From: Stenocarpella maydis
Taxonomy: Eukaryota; Ascomycota; Sordariomycetes; Diaporthales; Diaporthaceae
Reading direction: 5' to 3'
NCBI GenBank assembly: GCA_002270565.1
Contig: NQMI01000146.1
Coordinates: forward strand, 1 to 64,000
DNA length: 64,000 nucleotides
Positions 32,273-44,300 of this stretch are shown in pieces (positions within the stretch are counted from its first letter, which is position 1; each line of letters opens with the position of its first letter). A program made the translations under genes and the position numbers. The notes under the pieces were generated by a model that ran no database searches, had not been told where the DNA came from, and saw only the letters and a program-made list of their open reading frames with translations.

Positions 32273-33623
32273 ATGTCGACCGCATATGTGGCTGCCACGC
32301 CGCCGCCTGGCTCGCCCACCAGTATCAACACCCCCCCCACCCCCCGACTCGGCGGCTACAATGACGATTGGGAACCTTACACCCCCGTTCGCAAGTCTGC
32401 GCGCATCTCGTCCCAGCGCACCTCGGCCAACCGCACCCCCTCCCCTCACCTGTCGGGTCGCACCTCAGCATCTCGTCACGTTCGCGCCTCGCCCAAGCCG
32501 GCCTCCGACAAGAAGCACCACTCTGTCCAGCCTACCTCATCCACCATGACATCCCCGCCCGCGACCGCGTCGCCGCAGAAGAAGCGGCTTCCTGCCTCGT
32601 CGCGCGTCGCGTCTGGGTCCTTGACTGCAGAGAGCATCCGCAACGCCGCCGCCGCCCTCGGCCAGTCCCAGGAGATGGACTCACTCACCAGCGCTCCCAG
32701 CCAGTCGGCTCACGTGCTGCCCACCCCTGCCAAGACGCCTGCGCGCAAGCATGCCGAGCAGAATGAGAAGAGCGTCAACGCGATCGCGCGCAACCTCTTC
32801 AGCAAGCCCCAGAGCCCCAAGAAGACCCGCACCAAGCAGTTCATGATCGACAGCTTCGATGCTGAGGACGACACCTTCCAGATCTACACCGACTCCCAGG
32901 ACCGACTCCCGGCGCCCGACGCCACCGAGGACAACCCTTTCTACGGCGAGGCTGGGATCGCTGCTTCTGCGAGGCCCGTGCGCCGCAGCTCGCGCAACAA
33001 GAAGAACATTGTCGGCGCCAACTCGTCCGAGAAGGTCGACGAGGTTGTCAAGCGCGATGACGGCATTCTCTACGTCTTGTAAGTTCACCTGGCTACCCTC
33101 AGCCCACCCCATCTCTGCCTGAGCTCGATGCTGACTGTTTTGCAGCCGCGGCAAGAAGATCTTTAGGAAGTTCTCAGAGGACGACGAGGCCAGCTCTCGG
33201 CTCGACGTGAAGCCCCGTCTTCTCTTCCCGAGCGCCAAGGGCCACAAGGAGAACGACCTTGCGCACACCGATGAGGAGGCAGACACCGATATCGAGCAGC
33301 CCATGGCTTCCAAGGCCGACGTCTTCCGGGACGATGACGTCAAGCCCAGGGCCGAGACGCCTCTGGAGGCCAGGGAGAAGAAGACTGACACTCCCAGGGC
33401 GCCCAAGCACGCCCCTACCTCGCCTCCCGACACGAGCCGGGCGACTCGATCCAAGAAAATCACCACCGAGCCAAGCCCGATCAAGGGCAAGCAAGCTGGC
33501 AACCGGAGCCCCTTTGATGGTTGGCGTCGTACCAAGACTGCTTCCGAGGGGTCCGTGAACGGCCAGAAGCGACCTGGCGAGACGCTCAGCGGCCCATCTG
33601 CGTCCAAGCGACCCAGAACTTGA
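32273..33623 (+). CDS. Unrecognised basic, disordered protein (two exons)
   Basis: Exons 32273-33078 and 33146-33623 give 427 aa. The 67-nt intron has gtaagt..tgcag ends and phase 2. I do not recognise the family. The N-terminal 200 residues are Ser/Thr/Pro-rich with many S/T-P sites, for example T-P-V-R-K-S-A-R and L-P-T-P-A-K-T-P-A-R-K, which suggests CDK/MAPK phosphorylation. A central block looks more ordered and is probably conserved: ARNLFSKPQSPKK, then QFMIDSFDAEDDTFQIYTDS, then ENPFYG-like text. The junction creates a hydrophobic-basic motif, G-I-L-Y-V-F-R-G-K-K-I-F-R-K-F. The C-terminus is rich in K/R/P and ends K-R-P-R-T, a likely nuclear signal. It shares a divergent promoter bearing MCB sites with DUO1. 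A nuclear, cell-cycle-linked role is inference only. Confidence 0.75.
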
Positions 33624-34597
33624 ATTTGAGGCGGGTGCATTCGGGACTCGGGGACCGAGTCATTTGGTCTAATGTTTTATTACTTTATGGAATTCGGTTC
33701 ATGAGGGACAGCATTTTCACCGACAAAGAGACGGCGTACGAGCCTGGGGAGGCCGTCTGGTGAGCTCGAGTCAGCTCTTTGGTACTCGTCAGGATGTTGC
33801 GCAGGAAGGTATGGGAAGTACGTGGTGTGCTTTTCTGTGAGGCTCTAAAAGCCACCGCCATATCACCACTCGTCTGTCGGGCTTTTGCCATTACAGCCTC
33901 AACAAAATGCATTGCGAGCAGAGGTACCTGCAGATGGTTTTTTCGGTCTGCCAAATAGGAGTTCTTCATTACGACATTGACAAGGGAGCAAGGGCAAGGA
34001 GTCTTGGAATGATTTCCGCCGGCATGTCTGGAAAGGAGGAATCAGATAGATAATTTTCACTTTGTGGGGTCATTTTTGAGTATCCTGCTCAGCGGTGCGG
34101 AACGGGCATGTGGGATAATGTGATTTGCTGTGTGCTGATGCCAATGATGTAAACTTGCTCAAACGTGAACCTCTCTCCTGGGGTGTTCAAACCGTGGATC
34201 CAAGCAGCCGAAGCCATTTCTCATGCACGTTTTCGGTCAAGCACGAGGCAGGCAGCACGTCATTGGGCCTGGAAATGCCGAACGGACTCGTATGATGGGA
34301 ATTGGCGTCCCCAGTCCGTCCGTCATGTTCACGGTGGAGAGTCAGCCGGTTTGCGGACCGCGAGCTGGCCCCACCCCCGCAGTCCTCATATGCGCTGCCA
34401 GCAAAGTTTCTTCGCATTCTTGTATATTCCCTTTTCCACAATCAAGATTTCTCCCTCGCATACAGACCATCATCTAGTGCTTGCTCCCCGCTGACTCTTC
34501 GACTAACCCAGTCCCCTCAGACCTTCACCTCGACAGCGGCCCCCTCCCCCTTCCCAAGACAAAGACACAACCCTCCTCCGGAGCCGCAAAGCCCAAG
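33624..34597. other. Intergenic
   Basis: 3' flank of the unknown gene and promoter of the SurE-TTL gene. It holds no recognisable coding frame. The last 150 bases are CT-rich. An upstream open frame in phase with the SurE gene extends to 34481, but homology starts only at the ATG at 34598. Confidence 0.5.
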
Positions 34598-37436
34598 ATG
34601 CACATCCTCGTGATCAACGACGACGGCCCGCCCTCGACGCACTCGTCCCCCTACATCCACTCCCTTGTCCGCGAGCTCCAGGCCGCCGGCCACACAGTGT
34701 CGGTCTGCCTCCCGCACACGCAGCGCTCCTGGATCGGCAAGGCACACATGATCGGCCAGACCCTCAAACCAACCTACTACCGCCCCCCGCCCCCCACCTC
34801 CCCTCCCGCAGGGCTCGGCGGTGCCAACGACGACCTCGGCAGCACGCACGCCCGGCCGTCCCCCGACGGCTCCGTGGAGGAGTGGGTGCTGGTGGACGGG
34901 ACGCCCGCGTCCTGCGCGCAGATCGGCCTGCACCACTTCTTCGCGGACCGCGGGCCCGTGGACCTGGTGGTCTCGGGCCCCAACTACGGGCGCAACACGA
35001 CGGCCGTGTTTGCCCTGAGCAGCGGCACGCTGGGGGGCGCGCTCGAGGCCGCCGCGTGCGGGTACAAGGCCGTCGCGCTGTCGTACGCCTTCTTCTCGCG
35101 GAACCACGACCCGGAGATCGTCGGAGCGGCCAGCAGGCACGCCGTGCGGGTCGTCGAGGCGCTCGCGAGGCAGTGGCCCGCCGACCGGAGCGTGGACGTC
35201 TACAGCGTCAACGTGCCGCTCGTCGAGGGCGTCGAGGCGCGCAGGACGGTGTGGACGCGGCTGCTGCAGAACTACTGGGTCAAGGGGAACAGTGCCTTCG
35301 AGGACGTGGGCGCGGAAGGCTCTGATGCGGAGGACGACGAGGAGAGGATACGCGAGGGCGCCGACGGCGAGGCCGAGAGGCCGCGGGTCGACGGCGTGGC
35401 GGCTTCCGGCGGGGGCCGGGGCGGGAAGAAGGGCCATGAGCACCGGCATTTCAAGTGGGCGCCTAAACTGGCGGGTGTCATGAAGGCGGTGGATGACGCA
35501 CCCGCCGATTGTGACGGGCGCGTCATCAGGGACGGCCACACGAGGTGAGTTGGCCGCGAGACACTGTGTTCGTGAACAACTCGCAGCTAACCTTGTTTCT
35601 TTCTACAGCGTGACGGCGTTAAAGGCGAATTTCCACCACGCGGCGGAGAGCCTGCAAGGGCAGGAGCTGAAGCTGTGAGTGAACCTATTTCCGGAATGCG
35701 AGCGTGAAGTGAAAGAAAGACGAAGCCTGGCGTCATTGGACACCATTCACACGCACATATATCGAGACTTTGGGGGCTATCTACAGACGCGCCCCCGGCC
35801 CGGGCGAGGGCTTGGACATACGGTCATAAAATGCATGCTAGAAATAGACAGCGTTTCTGCTCTCGACCCCCGTCAGTCCATCCAATTTTCTCCGCAAGAC
35901 CGGATTCTTACAATATTTTTTCTTTGCTCCGGCTTCAGGGATGAGCGTGAGGCTACGACAGCACTCCCCCTCAGGACGGGCGGCACATTTGGCCCAAGTA
36001 CAACAACCAAGGCTGAGGAGGAGGCCCAGCCCGCAGCTGCAACCTGCGCGGTCTCGGGGGAGGAGGTCTTTGCCGTCGTCGACTACGAGGACGCCTACAT
36101 TCAGCCCATCATCCTCTCGGCCCTCAAGTCCCTCATCCCGCCCAGCCGGCTCCGCCTCCTCTCCCCGGACCCGTCGCGCAGCCTGGCCGAGCAGGTGCCC
36201 AAGGGCGCCAAGGTGCTCCAGATCCGGGCGTACGAGTCGATCGACTTTGACCACGCGTTGGCGAACCCGGGGTCGTCGCTCATCAACAGCTACGTGATCC
36301 GCAAGGCGCTGATTCGGAAACACTTCCTCTCGGCCACGGTCGACCACTGGGTCGCCAAGAACCCGGAGTCGCCCTTGAGAGGCCACGTCAAGGCCAGCGA
36401 GCCGTTCGAGGTCGACTACGCCGAGTTCCTGGACGACGCGCTCGACGAGACGTTTGACCTGCGGGCCAGCCTTGAGCGCAACGGCGGCGGTGGCGACGAA
36501 GGGACTCCCCTGGAGCCCGGGGAGAGGGAGTGGTGGATCCTCAAGCCGAGCATGAGCGACCGGGGGCAGGGAATCCGGCTGTTCTCGACCATGGAGGAGC
36601 TCCAGGCGATCTTTGACGGGTGGGAGGCTGACGAGCCTTCGTCTGACGACGGCGAGGAGGATGACGAGCAAGGGGGCAACGTCGACGGCAATGGGGCTGG
36701 TGCTTACGGGAGAGGGGGGAACGATGACGACGATGACAGGGACGGCATCACAACGTCGCACCTCCGGCACTTCGTCGCGCAGCCGTACATCCACCCGCCG
36801 CTCCTGCTTCCCGAGTGCGGCAATCGCAAGTTCCACATCCGCGCGTACGTGCTGTGCGTGGGCGCGCTAAAGGTCTACGTGAGCCGCTCGATGCTGGCCC
36901 TCTTCGCGGGGCGGGCCTACTCCGCCCCGTGGGGGAAAAGGGAGAACAACAACGACGAAGACGACCAAGAAGGCTACCTCGATGCGCACCTGACCAACAC
37001 GTGCATCCAGGGCCCCAAGGCGGACGCGGGCTCCGTGCGGCGCTTCTGGGAGGTCCCCGGCCTGGGGGGGCAGGCCAAGGCGGATATCTTCGCGCAGGTG
37101 TGCTCCGTCACGGGCGAGGTGTTCGAGGCGGCCGCCAAGGCCATGATGGTGCACTTCCAGCCGCTGGGCTTCGCTTTCGAGGCGTTTGGCCTGGATTTTC
37201 TCGTGGATGCCGGGGGGCGAGCGTGGCTGCTCGAGGTTAACGCGTTCCCGGACTTCAAGCAGACCGGGGACGACCTGCGGGACGTCGTGGCCAAGTTCTG
37301 GCAGGGGGCGGTGGGCAGGGGTGTCGCGCCGTTTGTGGGAGTGGGGAGTGGTATTGGTAGCGGCGGCGGCGGCGGGGGTGAGGAGGATGAGGATGGGATG
37401 GTGCTGGTGAGGGATGTCGGCCTGGGGAGGAGATGA
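34598..37436 (+). CDS. PBY1: SurE phosphatase-like / tubulin tyrosine ligase-like fusion (PBY1 type, three exons)
   Basis: Exons 34598-35544, 35609-35674 and 35939-37436 give 836 aa. The introns are 64 and 264 nt. The N-terminal part (about 1-335) is SurE-like: metal-binding N7-D8-D9-G10, D-G-T-P-A-S-C (about 100-106), and S126-G-P-N-Y-G-R-N. SurE proteins are metal-dependent nucleotidases/phosphatases. The C-terminal part (about 340-830) is a TTL ATP-grasp domain with W-I-L-K-P at 537-541, S-D-R-G-Q-G, the R-K-F-H-I-R-A-Y segment, H-L-T-N-T-C and E770-V-N-A-F-P-D-F. Yeast Pby1 has the same order and localises to P-bodies. Acidic low-complexity inserts occur at about 575-620. Both introns use gtgagt donors whose TGA is in frame, so unspliced RNA would stop after the SurE part. 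Alternatively there are two adjacent genes, but the phases join exactly. Confidence 0.87.
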
Positions 37437-40400
37437 TCCGGTAGTGTCATGCTACTTCTGTGGGCCCACGATGATGAGATCGAGGCTGAGATGCCCCGTG
37501 GGTCGGTGTTGCAAGCACGTCGGCGGCTCTCATCCTGGATCAAGCACATTCCACGTGTAATAAGGCGATCTGGAGCCAGCGTCTCTAGTGTAGTGTAGAG
37601 CTCGGAGGCGCTGTCTAGTGCTATTGCGACTGGTTTTTAATGGCAGGCGTGACGTCTACGGATGATCCCTATCCGCGGAAGGGCGTGGAGACCACGGCAA
37701 GGTCGGCTCAGGCAGACTGTACTTAGTAGACTTGGCAAAGGGCGTTAGCGATGGTAGCACCAAACCGGGTCTCAAGCTTCGGAAGATGCCTTGTGCCAGC
37801 GGGACTATGTAGCAGCTCATGACGACTTGTTTGGGGCTGTGTGTTTCAGCCAGAGCGAGTAGGACACTGTGCGACGGCAGCGAGGAATTACGTGAGATTA
37901 TCACTCGCCCTATTTCTTTATTCCCCCAACCCCTTTGGCAGGTGAGCAGCGATACAGCAAGTCATGCGTTCATCCCCGCTCACGGTGGTGACTGGAGGGG
38001 TAGATGAGTCGTAAGTGAGCAGCTGTTTTTTGCCCGCATCACATATTGGCGAGTCAATACAGCCGTCGTGGGAAAGCTAGTCTTCTCTGCATGATACTTC
38101 CGAGGTCACGCGCATACTTCTCTTGATCATGAATATCCGCCACATTTTGGCGGAGAGTCACCGCCTGTAAGTGCGAAGAGGGCGTCCAATTAGGGCTCTT
38201 TGCAGCCAACGCACCTTTGGGTTCGGAGAATCAGAGAATTCGATGACGCCCGGCGGATGCTTAGTGCTGTCCGCAGCAAGGTCTGCACCTTAGTCATGGC
38301 AGCCAATTGCTTGTCTTGCACGCGTACTGGGTCGGTCGGCGCTGTGACAAGTTATGCCTTACACGTTACCACGGATGGAGAAGGTTTCCAGGATGAGTCG
38401 ATCATGACAGCCAGCTGTTTGTGGCTAAGACCTGAACAGAACTCTAAAAGCAGGGCACATTTTTTGTGGAGCATGGTGTCGCGCCTTGTTTCGAGTCGTA
38501 TCCGGCTGCTCATGATCGTCCTGTCCTTTGACTGTGGGGAAGGCGAATATGTCACGGTCCTAGCAGAGCAGGGTGGGCAATGATTTGTTCGGATCTTTAA
38601 AGCATAGCGACTGGTGAGCAGCGTCCAATCAGCTCTTGCATAGCTTCAATGTGCCGCCTGATGAGCTAGGCAAAAGAGAAGCCCACACAAGCAATGTCCA
38701 AGACTACCCGTCGGTCGTCAGAACGGCGAGCTGTCACCGAGACGGCCGAGACTTCGCGCATGGGATAGCCCGCGAGCTTATTCAGAGGGGTTGAGCAGCC
38801 GGGTGGGTGCGCCAAGAATTGCTTGGCCGGAGCAAGCAACATCACCAGCGAGTCTGATGATTCCGGCCCTCTTGTGAGATTCTGGGTGTAGATAATCTGG
38901 ACGCTGAATGGTCTGTCGAGGTTGCTGACCAGTGGCGATGGCTGTGTCAGCCGACGATAGGCAATGCAGTAGAGGCTCCAGATACCAGTCTAGTTTGATA
39001 ACGGGTTGTGGGATCTAGTACAGTCTGCGTACTGCTGGTGCGATGTGCGCATTCTCTGCATTTCCGGGACCTCCAGGTGGCTGACCAGTTGGCTGGCTGC
39101 ACAAGTCAAGCTTGAGCAGTGTAACGCTTCATGCCGGGGGGGAGGAGGGTTGGACCGTCCTGTCAGAGCCGAGAATGGCGCTCGCGGTGCACAAATACCT
39201 CGTCTTGTGACAAAGTTGATCCGGCCTGTTGGGTTCTGCGACAAATGGCAACGCATGCGTTCCTTCGGTCGTCTAATGCGGGAGCAGGAAGAGTGGCCGA
39301 TGGCAGGCCGCAGGGGGCGCATCCTTTTGATCCAGCCAGAGCGGCGCGTAAAACCTTTACTATAGGAGGCGGCGCACGTCTAACGCATGGCACGGTCACA
39401 AGAGCAGCGTGGAGGCATTGCGAGTGATTGCCAAGGTGTTTTGATATATCATATCGCTAATGTGCCCAGAGGTTGCAGACAAAAAGTGTTTCGGCGGGTC
39501 GCGGGTGGGCCCATCTCCGGCGATCAATGGAAGTCGACAAGCCCGGATCGGGGGTAACCCCGTAGGAGCCTGAGGACAAAGCTTCTAGAATTCTGCCAAG
39601 AGCCCCAGCAAACCCGGGGCAGGAGAGGCAGCAGGATCAGCACTGCAAGCGGGGGTCGCGTGGGCTTCGGGCCTACTAAGTACCTGCCTACCAGGCGAAC
39701 GACACCGGAAGAGCCGTCGCTTAGGAGGCGGTCTGCGGTGGGCGCGTGCGAGCCTTGCGTCTTGGGAGGCAGCGTGGAGGCGGGAGGTTCAGGGGGCGCA
39801 ACCGACTAGTCGATACGGAGCATTCTGGGCGGCCGGAAGATGGCAGTTGCTGGCTAAGGTGGCAGATCCCCACCGGCCGGAGATGAGGGTCCAGCTGCAA
39901 TCACGGCGGCTGCGCTGGGTATCATGCCCTGGAGCGAAGACGGAAGGGTGGGAATTGGGAGCAACAGCAGAGTCATCACGAGGCTCTTGGCCCTGGGTAC
40001 TCTCTCAGATAACGGTGAGGACGATGTCCATCGGCAGAGCAGGACGGAGTAGGGTGAGTAGGGTGATGATGGGGTGATTTCCTCAGAGGTCGCAAGTGCA
40101 GTCCTTGGCGATGCTGGGAGTTCCCGAGGCTAATTGGAAAGAGTCGTCGTATACCGAGTACACACGCAGCCACTCTGTCATGGTGCACGGCGGGCCATAC
40201 AATGACGATGGCAGAAACCAATGGGCCGTCCGTGCTGGTCGAGTTCCACCAGGCGGGTGGTGAAGCACTGGAGGCCCTTTTAGGGTTTGGAGGGCAAGGC
40301 CCAAGAATCATCTCGCCTCCTCGCCCGCACAGTCACTGAGCCAGTGAGTCGGGTATTGTAGATGGGGAGACGGAGTCCCAAGGTCGGTCGATCATGGTGG

Positions 40401-41388
40401 CACACGTCTGCGGCCTCCGAATGGTTGTTGATGGCGCAGCGCCAACCACAGCCCAGACTCGGCCAGTTAGTCAGTCAGTTAGTCAGCCCAGCCAGTCAAT
40501 GAGCTGTTTGGCCACCCGCTTGTTGAGGAGGCGAGGGGGGAGGAGATGAGGGAGGCCGTCCAACGATTCTAGCTGTTCCGTGTCAGAGCGCAGGTCAAGC
40601 AGAGCGGCTATCTATCTGCACGTCGAGTCGCGATGGGGTTTTACTGACTGAGCACGCGCCTCAGATGTGATACGGGGCATGGATACGGACAGACATAAAG
40701 ACTCTTGGTGCCCGAAAGCCAGACCAGGCCAGCCTGGCCGTGGTTGCTCACCTTGCCTATGAGGGCAGCTGCAAACAAGTGAGGGTAGGGAGTGTAATGT
40801 GCCAAGGACGAAGGTCTTGATGAGTGCAGCCGGCCCCAACCAGCAAGCCCTGCAGGAAAGTCTGCAAGCTCGGGCTGGGCATTTACACAGCCACCCGCGC
40901 TAGGGGTGAAGGATCCACCCTCAACCCTGCTGCATGCCAGGGCCCTCCATCCCTGCTGTGTAACCCGCCCTCAACTCTGTCTTGTTCCCTCTCCCTCCCA
41001 GCGTGTGTGCAAACGAACTGTAGACTACATAGTATCTGCCCTGCTACCTATCACATACATCATAGGCTAATAATCTGCAGCTACGGAATAATACAATACC
41101 ACTTGGCTGCTGCTACACTTGCACCCACCTGGTACTTCCTTTTTTCCCCCCTTCCCGTCTGTTTACCTTGTTGTACCTCCCCGGTTTTTGTGTGTGTTTG
41201 CCTACACATATCCTCTCCTTCATAGCACCAAACCCACACACCCGAACAAGCAAGACCAACCAGACAACGGTCCTGTCGTGTTCATTGACATGTCACCATA
41301 GGCCGCATCCTGCATACCATCCAACCGGTAGCCAAGTGCGAGCTTCCAGCCGCACACGACATCCTCCTCCGTCTCCTCCTCCTCCACC
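37437..41388. other. Intergenic, about 4 kb upstream of PMC1
   Basis: No frame carries a recognisable domain. A 127-aa frame at 38200-38583 has ordinary composition but no motif. A short AGTCAGT-type direct repeat lies at about 40470-40500. The 350 bases before PMC1 are rich in C, T and A and contain a CT-rich leader. Confidence 0.45.
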
Positions 41389-44300
41389 ATGGCTCCCGGT
41401 AGGCCCAGGGCCCCTACCATCACCATCGACACCACCGCCGTCAGTCCCACACCAGACGACGACAACGCCGCCAGTGATGCCGCCGCCGCTGGTGGCTCCC
41501 ACCATGGCCGCGGCCACTCGCCAGTCTCTCCCTCCGACACCTACAGCCCCTCCACCGTGGTCGATCAGAACGTTCACACCTGGTCATCCCAGAGCATCAC
41601 CATTGAGTCCTCTGAAAGCCACGTTGGTCGCACGCAGGTAGACACGGAGCCGTCCTTCGAGAGCAGGGAGAGCCGGCCCACCAGCCCTCACAACGTATCC
41701 AGCCCAATCTCCCGTACCAAGGACCAGTCTCAGAATTTCCTCGCCGTCCCCAACCATGGCGGCCCCCGTTCCAGGCAAAACAGCGTCGACTCTGCCGATG
41801 AGTCCCATCCTCGATCTTCGACCCAGCTAGACACCAGCACCACTCTCTACCAGAGCGAACAGGGAGACGCCAAGGCCAAGGCCGACTCGGAGCTTGATCA
41901 CCACCAGGTCATGAATGACCCTAATGCTCTCAGGCCCGACCAGGGCAAGGAACAAGACTTTGAGGTGGACAACAACCCCTTCGCTTTTAGCCCCGGTCAG
42001 CTGGGCAAGATGTTCAACCCAAAGAGCCTGCCGGCTTTCTACCGCTTGGGGGGTTTGGCAGGAATCGAAAAGGGGTTGCGTTCTAACCGGACTGCTGGAC
42101 TTAGCGTGGATGAGAAGCAGCTCGACGGCACCGTTACTTTCGAAGATGCTACCGCTGGGAAGCCCAAGACCGAGGGGGCAGAGCCCGCCCCTCAGCCTCG
42201 GGCCGGTGCCGCTCACTCTGACCAAAACTTCGGCGACCGGAAACGTGTTTTCAAGGACAACAGGCTCCCTGAGAAGAAAGGCAAGAGTCTGTTGCAGCTT
42301 ATATGGATCACCTACAATGACAAGGTGCTCATTCTGCTGTCTATCGCCGCTGTCGTGTCTCTGGCCATTGGCCTGTACCAGACCTTCGGAACGGTACACA
42401 CCGCGGACAACCCACCGGTCGAGTGGGTCGAAGGCGTTGCCATCATTGTTGCTATCGTCATCGTCGTCATGGTCGGTTCTCTGAACGACTTCCAGAAGGA
42501 ACGGCAATTCGCAAAGTTGAACAAGAAAAAGCAGGATCGCATCGTCAAGGTGGTCAGATCCGGAAAGACGATCGAACTGAGCGTTTTCGATGTCCTCGTC
42601 GGAGACGTACTCCATCTCGAACCTGGCGACATGATCCCGGTCGACGGTATCCTGATCGAGGGTTTCAACGTCAAGTGTGACGAATCTCAAGCGACCGGAG
42701 AGTCGGATGTTATCCGCAAGAGGACAGCCGACGAGGTGTACGCCGCAATCGAGAACGGTGAGAGCCTCGCAAAAATGGACCCCTTCATCCAGTCTGGCGC
42801 CCGCGTCATGGAAGGTGTTGGGACCTTCATGTCCACATCTGTCGGTATCCATTCGAGCTACGGCAAGACTCTCATGTCTCTCAATGACGACCCCGAGATG
42901 ACTCCGCTCCAGTCTAAGCTGAACGTTATTGCCGAGTATATTGCGAAGCTCGGAGGTGCCGCTGGTCTCCTGCTCTTCATCGTCCTGTTCATCAAGTTCC
43001 TCGCCAACTTGAAGAATCAGGGCAACCTGACGCCCACCGAGAAGGGCCAAAACTTCCTCGAGATCTTCATCGTCGTTGTTACGATCATCGTCGTTGCCGT
43101 GCCTGAAGGTCTTCCTCTGGCGGTGACTCTAGCCCTCGCTTTTGCAACAACCCGCATGCTGAAGGACAACAACTTGGTACGACACTTGAAGGCTTGCGAG
43201 GTCATGGGCAATGCCAGTACGATTTGTTCAGACAAGACCGGTACTCTCACACAGAACAAGATGCAGGTCGTCGCAGGAACTATCAGCACCTCTCACAGGT
43301 TTGGCAGTGTGCCCGCCAGGGAGGGCCACGAACCAGTGCCATCTGGAACCTTGGATGTGAGTGCCCCGGAGCTTGTCAAGACGCTGAGCCCAGATGTCAA
43401 GGAGTTGCTCAAGAACTCGACCGCTCTCAACTCGACCGCCTTCGAAGGAGAGGTAGATGGACAGATGACATACATTGGATCCAAGACCGAAATGGCCTTG
43501 CTCACCTTCGCCAAGGAGCACCTGGGTATGGGACCCGTCGCGGAGGAGAGGGCAAACGCCAAGGTCCTCCAGCTCATCCCCTTCGACTCTGGCCGCAAGT
43601 GCATGGGTATTGTTGTCCAGCTCCCTGATGGAAAGGCGAGACTCTATGTCAAGGGCGCCTCGGAAATCGTCCTTGCGAAATGTACCTCGATGCTTCGCGA
43701 TCCCTCATCCGACTGCCGTACTACTGCCCTGAGCCAGGAACACAGTGACACTATTCTGAGCCTGATCGAGCACTACGCCTCGCAGTCCCTGAGGACCATC
43801 GGAATTGTGTACAAGGACTTTGACAAGTGGCCACCACCGAGGGCCCGACGTGTCGACGGCGAGAAAGACGAAATCCAGTTTGAGTCGTTTTTCAACAACA
43901 TGGTCTTCCTTGGCATGGTCGGTATCAAGGATCCCTTGCGCGAAGGTGTCCGAGAAGCTGTGAGAGACTGCCAGAAAGCTGGTGTCGTGGTCCGCATGGT
44001 CACAGGGGACAACAAGCTTACCGCTCGGGCGATCGCTGAGGACTGTGGGATCCTGCAGCCCGACTCCATCGTCATGGAGGGCCCCGATTTTCGCAACATG
44101 CATCTGTCTGAGCAGCTGGAGATACTGCCGCGGCTCCATGTCCTGGCTCGCTCGAGCCCCGAGGACAAACGTATTCTGGTCGGTCTGCTGAAAAACAAGG
44201 GCGAGGTTGTGGCTGTCACTGGAGACGGCACCAACGACGCACCCGCGCTTAGGCTTGCTGATGTTGGCTTCTCGATGGGAATTGCTGGTACCGAGGTCGC

